Counted from the first letter of the stretch, positions 22,901 to 35,641 are shown. The stretch is 64,000 bases of DNA from Polytrichum commune (GCA_950295325.1 OX485803.1:53027554-53091553); one strand, 5' to 3'. Program-made: numbers and translations. The notes: generated from the sequence alone by a model not told the origin.

Positions 22901-24434
22901 CCATCAGGTGAAAGAAATGGAGGCTGTCATCCACCCTGTCCCCCCTTCGCGTAGAATTATTTTAATCAGTTGATTTTGATGTAATCAAGAGCCCGGGAAC
23001 TGGAAGCATCTCAATACTGTACACCTGTCTTCAAGAGTGGTTCCCAAAGTCAAGATAAAAATGATTGCAATTCGCACCTTTCTGGATGCTTCAACGACTC
23101 TTTACCTCACATGCATAGATAAATAGGTCATGCTCTTTACGGAGGTCAAAGGGGGTCTAGTAAAAACCTGGCTCTCATAGGTTTGTGGCAATTTTGTCCC
23201 AACTGGGTACCACTAAACTATCTGAAGTCAAGTCTCGAGTTGAATCGGTGAAAGAAAGAAATCTATCCCTTACAGTTCAGTTGAATCGGCGAAAGAAAGT
23301 AAATAATCCCATACAGTTCACTGTGTGTGAAATTTTTATTTTTTGGGTGACAGGAGGCCAATAAGCCAACGCAGTTGACTGTGTTTTCGCTTTAGGTAAG
23401 ATTTGTGGGTACCCAACTCACGGAGCAACACACCTAGTCTAGTCTTGTTATGCCATTTGAGTATCTACAGTAGATAGGTACAGATACTATATAAAAATTT
23501 GTTTGTCAACGGAAACCCACTGAATGACCGACATTGAATAAGTAGTCAGCATGTTGTAGGCGTACCCTGACTAATATCGGTATGTGCTGGCAAGAAGTTA
23601 GCACGTTTGTACCCAAAATGCCGGGATTTGCAAGGATGAGGACTCCAACATGTATACTTTATTCAAAAGAGAAGACATGGATTTGTAGGTCACGAGGCGA
23701 AGTGTCTCAAAATTCAAACCTAAGGAGAATCATTAACAAGGACAACACTACAGTGGTCTTGTACTTTCATCCAGGTCAAGAACATGTGAAGCTGACAATA
23801 ATATTACCTTCGGTTTTGTGCTTGATGGACAGACTACAGATCGCTTTAACTTAACCTCAGAAAGATGGAAGTTTTTCACAACCCAGCTCAATTTCTCTTG
23901 ATAAAACTTCTGAAGGGTATCACAGCCTTGTAGGAGATCCTTTGAAACTGCAGAGAATCTCCCACCTCATAAACTTTTTTGTTAGTGGAATTCGTTTGGC
24001 CTTCTTATCAGATGCAGGACAGACCTTGGAGCAACAAGAGACAAGCATGCTGTAATCATATGAGCATTTTTTATATTTATGAAAACAGCAAACTCCCTCC
24101 TATATATGTTAATTGAAGTCTATAAACAACCTATGACATGACTTCATGCAGACTTCAGGGGCGAAAACTTGCAACCTTTTGGATTTGTGTGAGCTCTTAG
24201 GTTTTGCCACATCAATTGTTGGTGGAGCACTTGGGAGTATACAATGGGTAATACTCAGAAATATGTCTTGTTCAAACTTACACAAATGGGTTGTGCTCTG
24301 AGCCATTAAAGGCATTGCGGCAGATTCATCTGGTGTTTGTTGACAGACACACAAGACACAAGCAATACTGGATGTCTCTCCTGGTTGAATACAATAACTA
24401 ACCCTAATAGGTGGACAGTCAACCCTTGTCAAAA
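22901..24434. other. 3' flank of the tRNase Z gene
   Basis: The first few hundred bases below 24435 should be its 3' untranslated region; a minus-strand frame that begins right at the stop codon (24109-24432) is regarded as non-coding. 23222-23326 holds two copies of GAATCGG(T/C)GAAAGAAAG plus TACAGTTCA. The plus frame 23582-23854 (90 codons) is unassigned. Confidence 0.4.
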
Positions 24435-27400
24435 CTAAAACCCTTCTGTCAGTGCTGCCACTCGCCCTTGTAATGGGGCTGGAAGTTCCTCAACAGCCTT
24501 CAGAATTTCCTGATACATTTAACACCTGGTCAGACAAAATGAATATTTTATGTGTAAAATGTAAAGCAAGTGAACAAATGTAAATCCCAACTATCTCCAG
24601 TAAGCCTTTACATGGGTGCCAAGAATACAGGGCCTCACCTCTCGTTTATAGCGTGCAGAAAAATGGATGAAAAGAATAGACTTGTTCTTGAGTCTATCTG
24701 CATGCTTCAACACCTGCAACCCAGAAATTGTTCCCAAACAAGGACCAGGATGCCACACAATTCAATTTGTGCCCCGTGCACACAGGTCCACACAATTGAG
24801 CAGATAGATACTACATGAAAATGTCACTAGTGTAGTCTGAACTGGAGTTCCCCACCACCATTAACAAATCATCAAAAATGAATATGGCAATTTTCTTGGA
24901 CTTATTAGATATTCTTAGTTGTGGATGATGCTCTTTCGCATGCCTATGTCAACCTGTGCAAAGCTGTCAAACAAAGCAACTGATTGTACACTTAAAAGTT
25001 GACGTTCTTTAACAAGGAATTGAAGGAAAATTGTACCTCCAACAAATGGGTATGTCCATAATCACGGGAATGTTCAATTGTGACAGAATCGTCCAAGAAT
25101 GTTGTCTGCATTTGCAAGACATGAATGTGTCATGCAAAACAATCACTATTGACAACTCACTGCAGAAAAGCAATTATTCATCAGCCATTTAGCAGACTCT
25201 AATGTTTAATACTGCGCCAGATACTCACATCTGATCCTCAAACAATCCTCATTTAAGTCTTTATAGAGTGTTCCAAAGCATTCCTGGCTGCTATCAAAGG
25301 TCCTACATGTCCAGTCTTAAAGCAACACTTAAGGACGTTGAGCAGTAAACCTCCATTATTAGCAATTTAGCTTGCAAAGCATCACTATTGGCATCGTCCA
25401 ATATGAAGTCTGGAGTTGTGTCTCCCGTAAAGGCCACCTCTGGTACCCTTATTGTGTCTGTAATCTACAAGATCCATATGCCTTCTTGTTAAACAAGACC
25501 TGGTTAGTTCCAAAAATGGCTGGTACTACAACAAAGTAGAACCACTGAAGATCGCAACTTGAAATTATCAAACGTCACAAATAAATGCTTCTGGTCAAAT
25601 TAAAAGTAACTAAACGCACCTGTACACCTGATAGTTTTAAATCCTTGATTTGATCTCCAGGAAGGCCCAGGTATTCCGATTTCAATTTATTCTTCACAGC
25701 ATACACAATGTATCCCTGCAAAGCTAAGGTATGTGAGTATTTCTGCAATAACAAAAGCTCTGTTTCAAAAGGTTTCTGAAATTAGGTCGTACACCTGTCT
25801 GCACATAGAGTAGAACTTGCCATAGGAAGTGACATGGCGTTACAGCTCTTTCCCTAGAGATGTCTATATATACACCATAGAACAGATAGGTGTTATGCAC
25901 ATTGTAGATCACATAAGGACTTGATGTATGTTGACATCTGTAATCAACATTAGAGCACCATATTACAACTTTGCAACATGACCCACACTAATTGTACAAA
26001 AAGGTAGAGCTAAACCTTAACATCAAGGGAAGATCCAGTTTTCATGCTCTTTCAGAAACATTCTTGCAAAAGCCAAATTTATACAAGGACAAAACCATGA
26101 GGTTTAAGCAACTCATCAAGCGCCCAAGATATTGAAGAAGTCACAGAGTTTGTATTACAACAGTTTGTGGCAGTGAAGGTGGGAACAACCTGACTTGGTA
26201 CAACATGATATGTTTTAAACGCCTTCACAATGAGGTTCTTGCCCATGTCGAACTCTTCACCGATCTGCAGATCACCCTCACGCAGATGAAGAACGTTGCA
26301 AAAACCTCATACACCAGTGTAAGTGAATTGGGATTTTAAAAGTACAATTACACATCTATCCATGAAGTCGTAAAACCTGAGAAAGAGCGTACCTACATCC
26401 ATGCCTATCAGCTGATGATTCAGTTCTGATCCGTCAAGCTCCCTGTGAACCTCAAAGAGCTTCTCCACTGTGGCCTTAATGGACTTTGGTACAATAATTG
26501 TGGGTGGTTTCATCTTGAATAGCCCTCGAGTGGCCACATACATGCATATTCCACCCTGCCAATAAAAATGCTCATAGCATGAAACATATTAGAGATGTAT
26601 AATTACAGATAGACCAACTACGATTAAAAGTGCAGAGGCCCTGCTGAGAAGATCGTTTTATACTCAAAAAAATTGAATCGTACTAGACCAACCTGATTCA
26701 ATCACTGTTGTGAAATCAATTTGACACTGTTCTACTAAAGGTTAACTTGTCTCTTGAGTGTGGGAAAATTTGGTCCCCAGGACTGTCTGGTCTTCTTTTT
26801 AAGACTTGACACACGTACAAAACATGGTGGATGATGTACAATCACTTTATGATCTTACTATACACAGGTTATGTTCATCACAATAATTAGGAAGAATGCC
26901 AACACCTAGGACAACACCCAGTTACTGGAAAATAGCTAAAATCCACACCTTGCATCAACATGTTTGAATCGCTTAATTTAAAATGCACTGTGAGGAAGCA
27001 AAGGTGATGTTTACGCACAATGTGATCCATATGCGCATGTGAGATGAACAAAAAGTCCTGTGAAACAGCCCGTTCAGGGCATCGCCCAATGTCAAAGGCC
27101 ACTTTCAATCCTGGAATTATGATACATGTCTCCTGACCTCCCACCGACACACCCTCGATGGTGAGCCCATCAATTTCAAGGGCACCAGTTTTGGACCTCC
27201 CGAGCTTTGATTGCTCAAATCGGGATCCTGCAGAATCCTTGACTACAGGCTCTGCAATCAGATCATCAATATGTCAATGCCCATAACAGTGATGTCACTC
27301 AAATTCAAGCTACTTCAAGCTGAAAGAAATTGACAAACTGTGAAAATGCACTTGCAGCACAGCTAACACCCTAAATCGTCATCTTCCGATTTTGCAGAAT

Positions 27401-28603
27401 TGTTATTTTAACACAGTGAACAGATTATGACAGATCGTGGACAGGTGACGAGGAGCTTAATCTGTGGATGCACAAGAACTTCATTCAGTTCAGGTGTCAT
27501 GCTCCACTATAGAATACATCACGTTGCCAAAGGGTATAGCCTTGAGAAGATGTAGCCCACACAACTCCGACAAGTTTGCCAATCCGAGACAATTGCTTGT
27601 TAATTGAGACGATATCAGGTGTAAAGGGAAGGGAGTCCCGCAATCTCACATCCTCAAATTACACACAAATTTAGAATGGATGCTTGACAGATGCAAACCG
27701 AGGCAAATTGAAAATGAAGAGTTCAACTGAGTCGCATATTTAACATGGAATATCCAGCTGCTCAATCAACTTGCAAATTGCATTGGTCCAGGCCAAAAAT
27801 TAGGGATTAACATTCCAAGAAATCAACCAGTTATGCAATATCCACCTGCTCATTGGAGTTGTGAATTGCATTGGTCCAGGCCAAAAAGTAGGGCTCAATG
27901 TGGGTCAATTAATAGGGCTCAATTAATTTTGCAGGAGCTCAAATTGAACATGCAGTATGCAGCTGCTCAATCGAGTCGCAAATTGCATTGGTCCAGGCCA
28001 CATATTACGGTTTAATATAGAAAGAGCTCCACTGAGTAGCAAATTGAACAGGCAATATCCAGCTGCTCATTCAAGGCGCAAGTTGCACTGGTCCAGGCAA
28101 CAAATTAGGGTTCAACATTGCAAGAGCTCAATTGAACATGCAGTATGCAGCTGCTCAATCGAGTCGCAATTTGCATTGGTCCAGGCCACATAGTAGGGTT
28201 TGACATAGCAAAAGCTCCACTGAGTAGCAAATTGAACAGGAAATATCCAGCTGCTCATTCGAGGCGCAAGTTGCAGTCCAGGCAAGAAATTAGGGTTTAA
28301 CATCGCAATAGCTCAACTAAGTAGCAAATTGAACATGCAACATGCAGCTGCTCATTTGAGTTGTAAATTGCATTGAATGAGGGGGGTGGATGGCAGAAAT
28401 GCGGTTGTGGTAGAACCTGGGCGGGAGATGACGTGCGCCATGCAAGCGAGATGCAAAGCGGGTGAGGAGGATCTCAATGCGCGGCCATAAAAGAGGTAGC
28501 AGCGAGCCAGCCAGGTATACGAAAGCGAGTGACGAGCAAGAGGGAAGAAGGAAGTGGAGGACAGAAAGAGCAATGGCGTGCGACGTAAGCAAGTAGAGTA
28601 CAT
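24435..28603 (-). CDS. TRZ: tRNase Z, short form, with organelle-targeting N-terminus
   Basis: Endoribonuclease that removes the 3' trailer of precursor tRNAs before CCA addition. I join nine exons (minus strand): 28603-28417, 27251-27019, 26555-26397, 26264-26190, 25715-25620, 25464-25351, 25105-25037, 24713-24639 and 24509-24435. This gives 360 residues; every intron is GT...AG and all but the first are phase 0. Seen: metallo-beta-lactamase motif HAHMDH at 134-139, AFTGDT at 261-266 (metal ligand Asp265), GHTH at 305-308, HFSARY at 328-333, and an ALTEGF C-terminus. Residues 219-250 fit the flexible arm region. Residues 1-62 lack Asp and Glu and are rich in Ser, Arg and Leu, like a plastid or mitochondrial presequence; Met55 is an alternative start. 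Plant short forms without a presequence are about 280 residues, so the extra ~80 fits an organellar isoform. The first exon is the least certain part, joined because its phase-1 donor matches the exon-2 acceptor. Intron 1 is full of tandem repeats. Confidence 0.93.
27738..28378. repeat. Tandem repeat in intron 1 of the tRNase Z gene
   Basis: The motif CAGCTGCTC (once written CACCTGCTC) recurs near 27751, 27840, 27957, 28059, 28146, 28247 and 28343. Each copy is followed by GCATTGGTCCAGGCC or a decayed form. Single units are 85-117 bp. Every second unit matches best, giving a higher-order period of about 188 bp. The array ends about 40 bp from the donor of exon 1. Confidence 0.85.
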
Positions 28604-29407
28604 TTCAATTCAATTCCCTTGACCTGGCTCCTCTGTTGCGGGGCCGAAGCGGTCAAAATGCGAAGAAGATGACTAGAGAATCAAGCACGAGGAGGACGAA
28701 GAACGAAGAGATTCGCACACTCCACACTAATTCTTTAGTGCCACCCACACTAACTTAGATAGCATGACACCATGGTAAGTTGGTGATTTCAAACCCTTGC
28801 CCTTATTCTAACTTATAACTAGCATAGTGGCTCGTTGTGTTGCAACTTCGATTCTTTTATGCTATTAGGATGTGAATCCATAATATTAACAACATTTATA
28901 ATTTGAAAATATATACAGTGGAATCAACTATGAGGTAGGTCTTCAACCAAATGAATAGGACAAATCGTGTGTCAATTATATTAATGAAGACTCTAAATAT
29001 CATAATTATCAACTTAAGGAATCCAAGATAACCATCAAACACTCTCAAACGAACTCGGCCTCATATCCGACAATTCGTCAGACACGCGACCTTGCCAACC
29101 TCAACTTGCATCAAAACCACCCCATTAATGATAATATATTTGCAAAGTTGACGATGGTAACGTGGGGAACCCATCATGATCCTTGTGTGGGACTGTTTTG
29201 TAAGAGCACATTTGTCATGTGAATCAGCATCAAAGACCCTAATTTAGTTTGGCGAGATTAATTTGGAATGAATCAACTACAATTATGGTGTGATCTTCTC
29301 TTATAATTTGTCGAGGTCGATTTCAAAATGGCAGCCTTGGGAACTCATCCTAGCTTGGATGTTGTTTTATAGCCAACTTGATCTTGAGTTAGCGCCGAAA
29401 GACCTTG
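28604..29407. repeat. tRNase Z 5' flank and family-3 repeat copy
   Basis: The first ~100 bp are the presumed leader and promoter of the tRNase Z gene. From about 29240 to 29400 the sequence matches dispersed family 3 (ATCAAAGACCCTAATTTAGT, GGAATGAATCAACT, CATCCTAGCTTGG, GATCTTGAGTTAG). The CACTA-type end begins directly after it. Confidence 0.5.
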
Positions 29408-31700
29408 CACTACAACAGAACACGTCTTTTACAACTGGGTTTTTCAACTTCTACAAGTGAAAAAACCCGGACTTTACTGAAGTGGAAAACAACTAGTCGC
29501 TTCGGACAAGAAGTAAAGTGTGGTCATAGTCATGTCGGACAGGACGTTCCCAATGGACACGTTCCCAATGGCAGTGAAGTTTGGGGTGCTCCAGTGCTTT
29601 ACTTCTTAAAGTCGCGTCCTACTTCACTACACCTCGTCAATATAAGTAAGATAAGACACACGTTCATATAACTAGGCCTAGTGGACTCATGGCACTGGCA
29701 CCAGTCATGTATGGTGTTTGCACTTTACTACACAAAGTCATAACATGTAAAATGCATATACATACATTCCAAATTACTAGTCAACGTTAATAACGTAGTT
29801 GAAACAAATAAGTTTCCACGTGGCGATGATTAGTTGAATTAATTTTTACACATTACTGTTTGCCGTAATCGCGGACAACAAAGCGGGAAGTCAATAACGT
29901 TGCGTAGTAAGCGTCTCTGACTGCTAATAGTAAATAAATACAACAAATGCATTTTTTTTTTACTACATGTCGTGATATCTACTTCACTGAGTGGAGTAAT
30001 GTTTATATCAACCAGTGATTTCTGGCCTACGTTGTGAGGTCATATGGTTGTCGTATGTCTTTGTTATGTATTACTAGTAGTGAAGTGTATATGACTTTGT
30101 CAAATCATATGTTTTTAATGCAAATGATTGCGTTTACTGTATCGAATAACATGGAGTTCACTTGACATAGTGATATGTTCCTGGCATACATATTATATTG
30201 CCACTGGTCATACTAGGCAATAACTCTGCGTAGTAAGTGTCTGTGACTGGTAGGAGTGAATAAATATGGAAATGACATATATTTTTTACTTGACGAAGTG
30301 ATATCTACTTTACTATGTAAAGTAATGTTGAAAACAAACTTTGGTATTTTCCTTACGTTGTGAGGTCATGTAGTCTTCATATATATTTAGGGTTTATTAC
30401 TAGTAGTTAAGTTCATGTCCACTTTTCTAAATGCCATGTTTATGATGCAAATGATTGCATTTACTGCAACTAGTAATATGAGGATGACTCAACAAGGTCA
30501 TATGTTTGTGGCATGCATCATATATTTCCACTTATCAAACAAAATACAGTCACCTACGAAATGCAGTCACACAAACATGGTAATGATGTTCAAAAACCAA
30601 ATCATATTTATACAATAGTATGTCATGAATGTTTCACAAATCGCTACTAACAATGGTAAGCACTAAATTCCAAAGGAATAAATATCTAAAAATCAACATA
30701 GGTCTACGAATCCACTTCACACTCACGTATCCGCACACAACCTTACACAGTCACCTGCCCAAAGAATGAAATGGCACTTTGCTTGGCCAATTGTAGTCAC
30801 TGGAGGGTCGTCTCCACTGAGAGGTTCAAGTAGGAAATAATCGTCTTCGTATGACTCCGTGATTGTCAACGAAATATATGTCTTGCCAATCACCTTTCCG
30901 TGCAACATCCCACCTGCTACATTTTCAATAACACCCTTTCCAATGAACTTCGCCTTCGAATCCTCCTCTTCATAGTCACACAAGTATACCACATCCCCCC
31001 AGTCTGCACAATTGCCACAACCACAAGTTAGTGTTAAGAATATAATAATTTAGGTTTGTGTGTTTTCCAATTATTTCATATTGCACGCTCCATCAACATG
31101 TGCTTACCAATTCATGAGTGGGTTGAATATTCTTTGGAGCCTTCGTGGCAAGGGGAGGCTTATCACCCCGACGCTTATCCACCAATTATTTGTCTCCTTC
31201 TTTCTCCATTTTTTGATGGGTTAGACCTCAATTTCTCTGCAATGTTTATTCAACCATTTTAGCCTTATATTGATTAATGCATTGTAAACTGATGTAGAGA
31301 AGGACATTAATGTTAGTTCTACCGAACATGGCCGAAAGTTCCTCCTTTCCTATCAACTGATCCAATATTGGCAAATTCAACCAAATTCAAACAAAGACTT
31401 GACTTGAACAACTGTGGGCTGGTACCTAGTTTTAGAATTTCCTACAGCTGGTTCTTGATATGCACCACTTCCTACGTAAATGTATATCTCTTGAAATCCA
31501 TCTCTAATGTCTAAACACTCCACGGCTTTACGGCTATCACATTACTGCTTCTAGTAATATAGGACAACTATGTTGCAGGCCAATAACTATACGTAGTAAG
31601 CGTCAGTGACTACGGGTAGTAAAAAAATACGACAATGGCCATTATTGCATACTGACTACAATGATACTTCACCATGTGGAGTTATGTTTATATAACAATA
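29408..31700. mobile_element. Truncated CACTA (En/Spm-like) transposon
   Basis: Starts CACTACAACAGAACACG, a typical CACTA terminus, inserted at the edge of a family-3 repeat. The subterminal text GCGTAGTAAGCGTCTCTGAC recurs in variant form near 29903, 30222 and 31590, as expected for repeated subterminal motifs. A DUF8039-like exon lies inside. I could not find the matching right end ending in TAGTG, so the right boundary is a guess and the element is probably truncated. Confidence 0.5.
30723..31003 (-). CDS. DUF8039-like terminal exon of a transposon-associated protein
   Basis: The exon begins after TGTGCAG and reads DWGDVVYLCDYEEED on, with no internal stop, to a TGA at 30723 (93 codons). 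Features: GKGVIENVAGGMLHG (beta-hairpin-like) and TIGQAKCHFILWAGDCV. The pattern 'TIG-A---I-W---CV' is what I recall for DUF8039, a domain common in plant CACTA/En-Spm proteins and some plant genes of unknown function. Upstream exons are not found, so this is a fragment of a gene. Even, stop-free coding suggests it decayed late or is still used. No catalytic role is known to me. Confidence 0.55.
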
Positions 31701-32633
31701 TAACTTAGTATAAACACTCAGAATAATACAACCCCCCTTCGTGAGAATGTAACATTTTTGCAGCATTACACCGGCCTTCAAAGTTAATTTCTCACCTTCA
31801 CTCAGACGTATAAGCTTTGGTTTATGTCCCCTCTTTCACACATACACACACACACAAACATTTTCATTCATACAAATATACACATACCTTTGTCAATGCA
31901 TTTGGTGAAGACATTAGGTTACACATTACAAACCTTAACATTTGGATTATTTCTCATATCCACACTAACAATCTTATCATTACATTCACATATATATTTA
32001 TACACACACACACACATTTTCATTCATACAAATATACACATACCTTTGTCAATGCATTTGGTGAAGACATTAGATTACACATTCCAAACCCTAACCTTTG
32101 AATTATTTCTCATGTCCACACTAACACTCTTATCAACACACAAACACACACAAATACATATACATATATATATTCACATACACACACATTTCCATTCACA
32201 CAAATATATAAACATACCTTTGTCATTGGACTTGATGAAGACATGGGGTTGCATACTCCAAGTTCCTCGCTTTTGATTTATCTCTTATATCCACACTAGC
32301 ACTCTCATACTCATACACACATTCTCATTTATTTCCTCACACATTTATGGTAAATCCTAATATTGCAAATATTGGGTTCTACACTCTAAGTTCCTCACTT
32401 TTGGCTTGTCTCTCATATCTACACTTACACTTCTATTCTCACACTCATAACTACATTTTTACTCCTACCCACATACACATTCTTACTCACATTCTTACAC
32501 TAACACACACATTGTCACATATTCTCATTCACACTCTCACACTCTTATATTCACACATATATATTGTCATTCACACTTTCAAACACATTCTCATTCATAC
32601 TTTCACATACTCCCTCACACTCACACATCCTCC
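31701..32633. repeat. CA-rich microsatellite and ~160-bp tandem repeat
   Basis: Three units begin near 31861, 32017 and 32189. Each has TTTTCATTCATACAAATATA (TTTCCATTCACACAAATATA in the third), ACATACCTTTGTCAATGCAT and GGTGAAGACAT. They are separated by (CA)n/(TA)n runs. From 32440 the pattern degrades into irregular CACATTCTCATTCACA-type repeats to about 32630. Open frames through here are repeat translation (His/Thr-rich). Confidence 0.85.
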
Positions 32634-33345
32634 TAAGATTAAGTTGGAATGAATCAAATATGAAACCCGCATGATCCACGCTATTAGCATGTTACATGGT
32701 AAGTCGATTCCAATCTATCTTCTTATAATTTGCCAAGGGTTCGTAAGCTGGAGATGGCAATGTTTGGAACCCATCCTAGCTTGGTTTATTGTTCCTTTCA
32801 TATTTGAACCCGAGTTAGTGTCAAAGACATTTGGTGAGATTAAGTTGGAATGACTTAACTATGATTATTGTGTGATCCATGCTAATAACATATTACATGG
32901 TAAGTTGATATCAATGTTTCTTCTTATATTTTGCCAAGGATTACTACATTGAAGATGGTAATGTAACATGTTAACCTCGTTTAAATTGAAAAAACTACCT
33001 CGAAGAATTCATCACAAGTTGAAAGAAATTATTGATTTCTATGCAAAACAACCAATGGAAAACCATAGAGCACCAACTCTTTTATAATGCGAGATTACTA
33101 TATGGCCAAGGATTAAAAAAGGTGAAGGTGGAAATGTTAGGACCCTATCCTAGCTTGGTTATCTTCATTCAACATATGTGACCTTGAAATTGGTATCAAT
33201 GACCATCAATTTAGGATGGTGGGATTAAGTTGTAGTGAATCAATCATATTTTTAGTGGGATCCTCACTAATACCATTGCAGCATGAATTGATTTCCATCA
33301 CTTCCCATGTAATGTTAGATTATTAATTTCCATGGTCAAGGTGAG
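32634..33345. repeat. Dispersed repeat family 3, consecutive copies
   Basis: Copies at about 32634-32815, 32816-32990 and 33090-33345 share GATTAAGTTGGAATGA, TGTGATCCATGCTAATAAC, ACATGGTAAGTTGAT and TTGCCAAGGATTA. Between the second and third (about 32975-33085) is half of the MITE family of 40-45 kb (TGCAAAACAACCAATGGAAA). Further copies: 18735, 29240 and 37795. Confidence 0.75.
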
Positions 33346-33491
33346 GGCCATGGAAATTGTAAGTTGAAGGTGAGGGTGTTGGGGGTGCACCTTTCAAAAT
33401 ATGTATGAGTACACATGAGTGCATGAAAGGGGTATTAATTTGAACTTTTATGTACTACGTATACAGATGTTACACAAATTTAAACCTCGTA
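33346..33491. other. Flank of the TIR element
   Basis: Short unassigned sequence ending in the TA target at 33490-33491. Confidence 0.4.
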
Positions 33492-33669
33492 CAGTAATCT
33501 CCCACTTAATTACGCACCCGTTTAAGTACACATCCCAGTTAAGTGTGCAATTTTTTTGACAAAAATTAGGGTTCATACTTTATTGTTTGAACATGTCATG
33601 CAAAGTCATTTGCCCCGAATACATGAATTTTTTGCGCTTGACATTCAATGTCAGTTTGTTAACGTTTCG

Positions 33670-33843
33670 CTAAAACATCTCAAACGATCGATGCAATTCA
33701 TCATACATTTGTCCAACTTTTGTTTGAACATCAGAGCAAAACAATAAGTTGTCGATGTCGAGGACAATGTTGTGTAGAGCTTCGAAGCCTTTGAAGTTGG
33801 TAGCACCTTCAGATTCAGTCAAGCGGGTTGCCTTAGGTTTCAT
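33670..33843 (-). CDS. Hypothetical 57-residue frame in the TIR element
   Basis: ATG at 33843, TAG at 33670. It reads MKPKATRLTESEGATNF, then a well-mixed stretch (DIDNLLFCSDVQTKVGQMYD) and ends SFEMF. Amino-acid usage is protein-like, and it may be the last exon or decayed C-terminus of a larger protein. No family recognised; an in-frame stop lies eight codons upstream of the ATG. Confidence 0.3.
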   Translation of the reverse strand: MKPKATRLTESEGATNFKGFEALHNIVLDIDNLLFCSDVQTKVGQMYDELHRSFEMF

Positions 33844-34337
33844 CCTTTCACGTGCGATTCATCGAATCAGAGGTTTTTTAAAGTGTTGAGTAAAGTACGC
33901 ACCAGTGTTGAACGGGTATCTGTCCCGCACACGGGTCTGTAAAAGGGTATGTACACTGGTTTGTGATACCAGCTTGAACTACCAAGCAGTGTGCAAATAC
34001 CAGGTTCATACCCGGGCCCTGGACTCACTGCCAACCCTAAACCTGGTCACTAACCCGTACCTTGCTCAACGATGAGCTTGGAAACCCTTAAACATGCACG
34101 TCTCTGTTCATTATGCCTGCTTCCGGCGATGTACTGGTTTGTTGTGTGCACAGCGTACTACAGGTAGTGGAGATTTGTTGCTGGGGTTAAGCTAGCAACG
34201 TTGATTAATGTGGGAGAGAGGGTGTTGCACCTTCAAGAAGAGGTAATTCCGTTTTGTGTTTGCTAAACAAGTTTAGTGATTCTGGGTTAGGATTTAGGAG
34301 ATTGCTTAGGGTGTTTCGGGGAGTGAGATTTGTCGCC

Positions 34338-34551
34338 ATGGAGTCTGTAGCAACGATTCAACTTTTGTCTGACGATGAGGGTGTTTGTGCTCATGAAGAG
34401 ACAGTTGCGATTGGCAACGTGAGTCTCTCTTGCGGAGGTACCGAGGGAGAGACGCACACTGAAGCAACAGGTTCAACTGTTCAGCGCTTTGTGGAAACCA
34501 ATGCTCTCATCGGAGAGGCAGTTGCTGCAGAGGAAGAAGTTGCTTGGCAAG
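34338..34551 (+). CDS. Putative first exon of an unassigned gene
   Basis: The ATG at 34338 has a favourable context (GTCGCCATGG). The frame gives MESVATIQLLSDDEGVCAHE and continues Glu/Thr-rich to AEEEVAWQ, where CAAG|GTCAGT is a plausible donor at 34551. No homology recognised. Later exons are uncertain: the exon-like blocks at 35173 and 35549 do not join in phase with this donor unless an exon is missing. It lies within the pogo-like element and could be cargo. Confidence 0.3.
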
Positions 34552-35172
34552 GTCAGTCAGTCACTTTGAAGACTTCAATGTCGTCTTTTGTGCACCTCTT
34601 TCGTTTGGGTTGAGTCACATGTGATCTGTTCCTACTGCACAGTGTCCGGGGAGATGTTGGGCATAATCGGTCAAAACGTCAAAACCCTAGATGGTCCACA
34701 GATTCCTCTTAAATGATGGGTAATTTTCCTGAAGTCTTGAACTTCAACCGCTTATGTCTCAAACTCAACCGGTTCATCTGTATCTAGCGGTTGGTTCTCC
34801 CCGTTCATTGCTACTGCATCCCAGTTTGTAGCAGGAAATTTGTTTGTTTGTCTGTTGTGGGTTACCTGATGGCTGCGACAAACTGTTAGTGTATGCTCTG
34901 GTTCGGAATCGAATTTATGCATCCCTGGCAACAAAGTTTTGACACAAATTCTTTCACTCTGGTTTGATTCTAACCTGGGTTGAAATAAAGAGAAGAGCTA
35001 CAACTCATGCATATCTGAGCATTTCATTGAGCATATTGCCCTGTGTGATTGATGATCGTTAAACATCTGTACATCTTATATTTCAGTTAAGTAGATAGTT
35101 GAAGTTAGTTTCTCATCCTGGGATACATGGACCAGCATACACGGATCTAATCTTCTTCACCTTCATTCTTCA

Positions 35173-35641
35173 GTTTCTTCTCCCCATCTCAACTTTCGGC
35201 TCAATGCAGAGTGAAGAAATGTGAGAATCTCTATCGTCTTCTCGAATTCTCCACTTCAGGGTCAGACAAGACAAATGTAAGTTCTTCCCACCTCGCCTTT
35301 GAGACGATCGACATCTTGGATTAGGTTACAAAGTAACGGAGCTCCAGCTGCAAGCGATCAATTCTGCACACAGAGTACTTTAGATGAAGAGGTACGTGTC
35401 TGCATGTACAGACCAAGGTATTCGATTTGAACGCAGAGTTCATTGGATCCTATCGATTAGGAGCCAGTGCACTCGCCTCCTCCGTCATGGACAATATGGC
35501 GCCAGACTCTAGATCTGTATCCGAGGGGACTCCAGAATGATCACCCTCGTTTCTTCTCCCCATCTCAACTTTCGGCTCAATGCAGAGTGAAGAAATGTGA
35601 GAATCTCTATCGTCTTCTCGAATTCTCCACTTCAGGGTCAG
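35173..35641 (+). repeat. Exact 93-bp direct repeat with splice-like signals
   Basis: 35173-35265 and 35549-35641 are identical, 376 bp apart. Each has a pyrimidine tract (TTTCTTCTCCCCATCTC), AATGCAG, then an open frame reading RVKKCENLYRLLEFSTSGS. The first copy runs on to GACAAGACAAAT|GTAAGT, a good donor; the second differs right after the repeat. This looks like an exon plus its acceptor region duplicated recently. Confidence 0.75.

Noticed and set aside
24109-24432. 107-codon minus frame next to the tRNase Z stop
   Set aside because: It starts within the terminal exon's end in another frame, resembles nothing, and lies where the 3' untranslated region is expected.
31817-32652. Long plus-strand frames (up to 150 codons) rich in His, Thr, Ile
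   Set aside because: They are translations of CA/TA microsatellite and its 160-bp tandem repeat.
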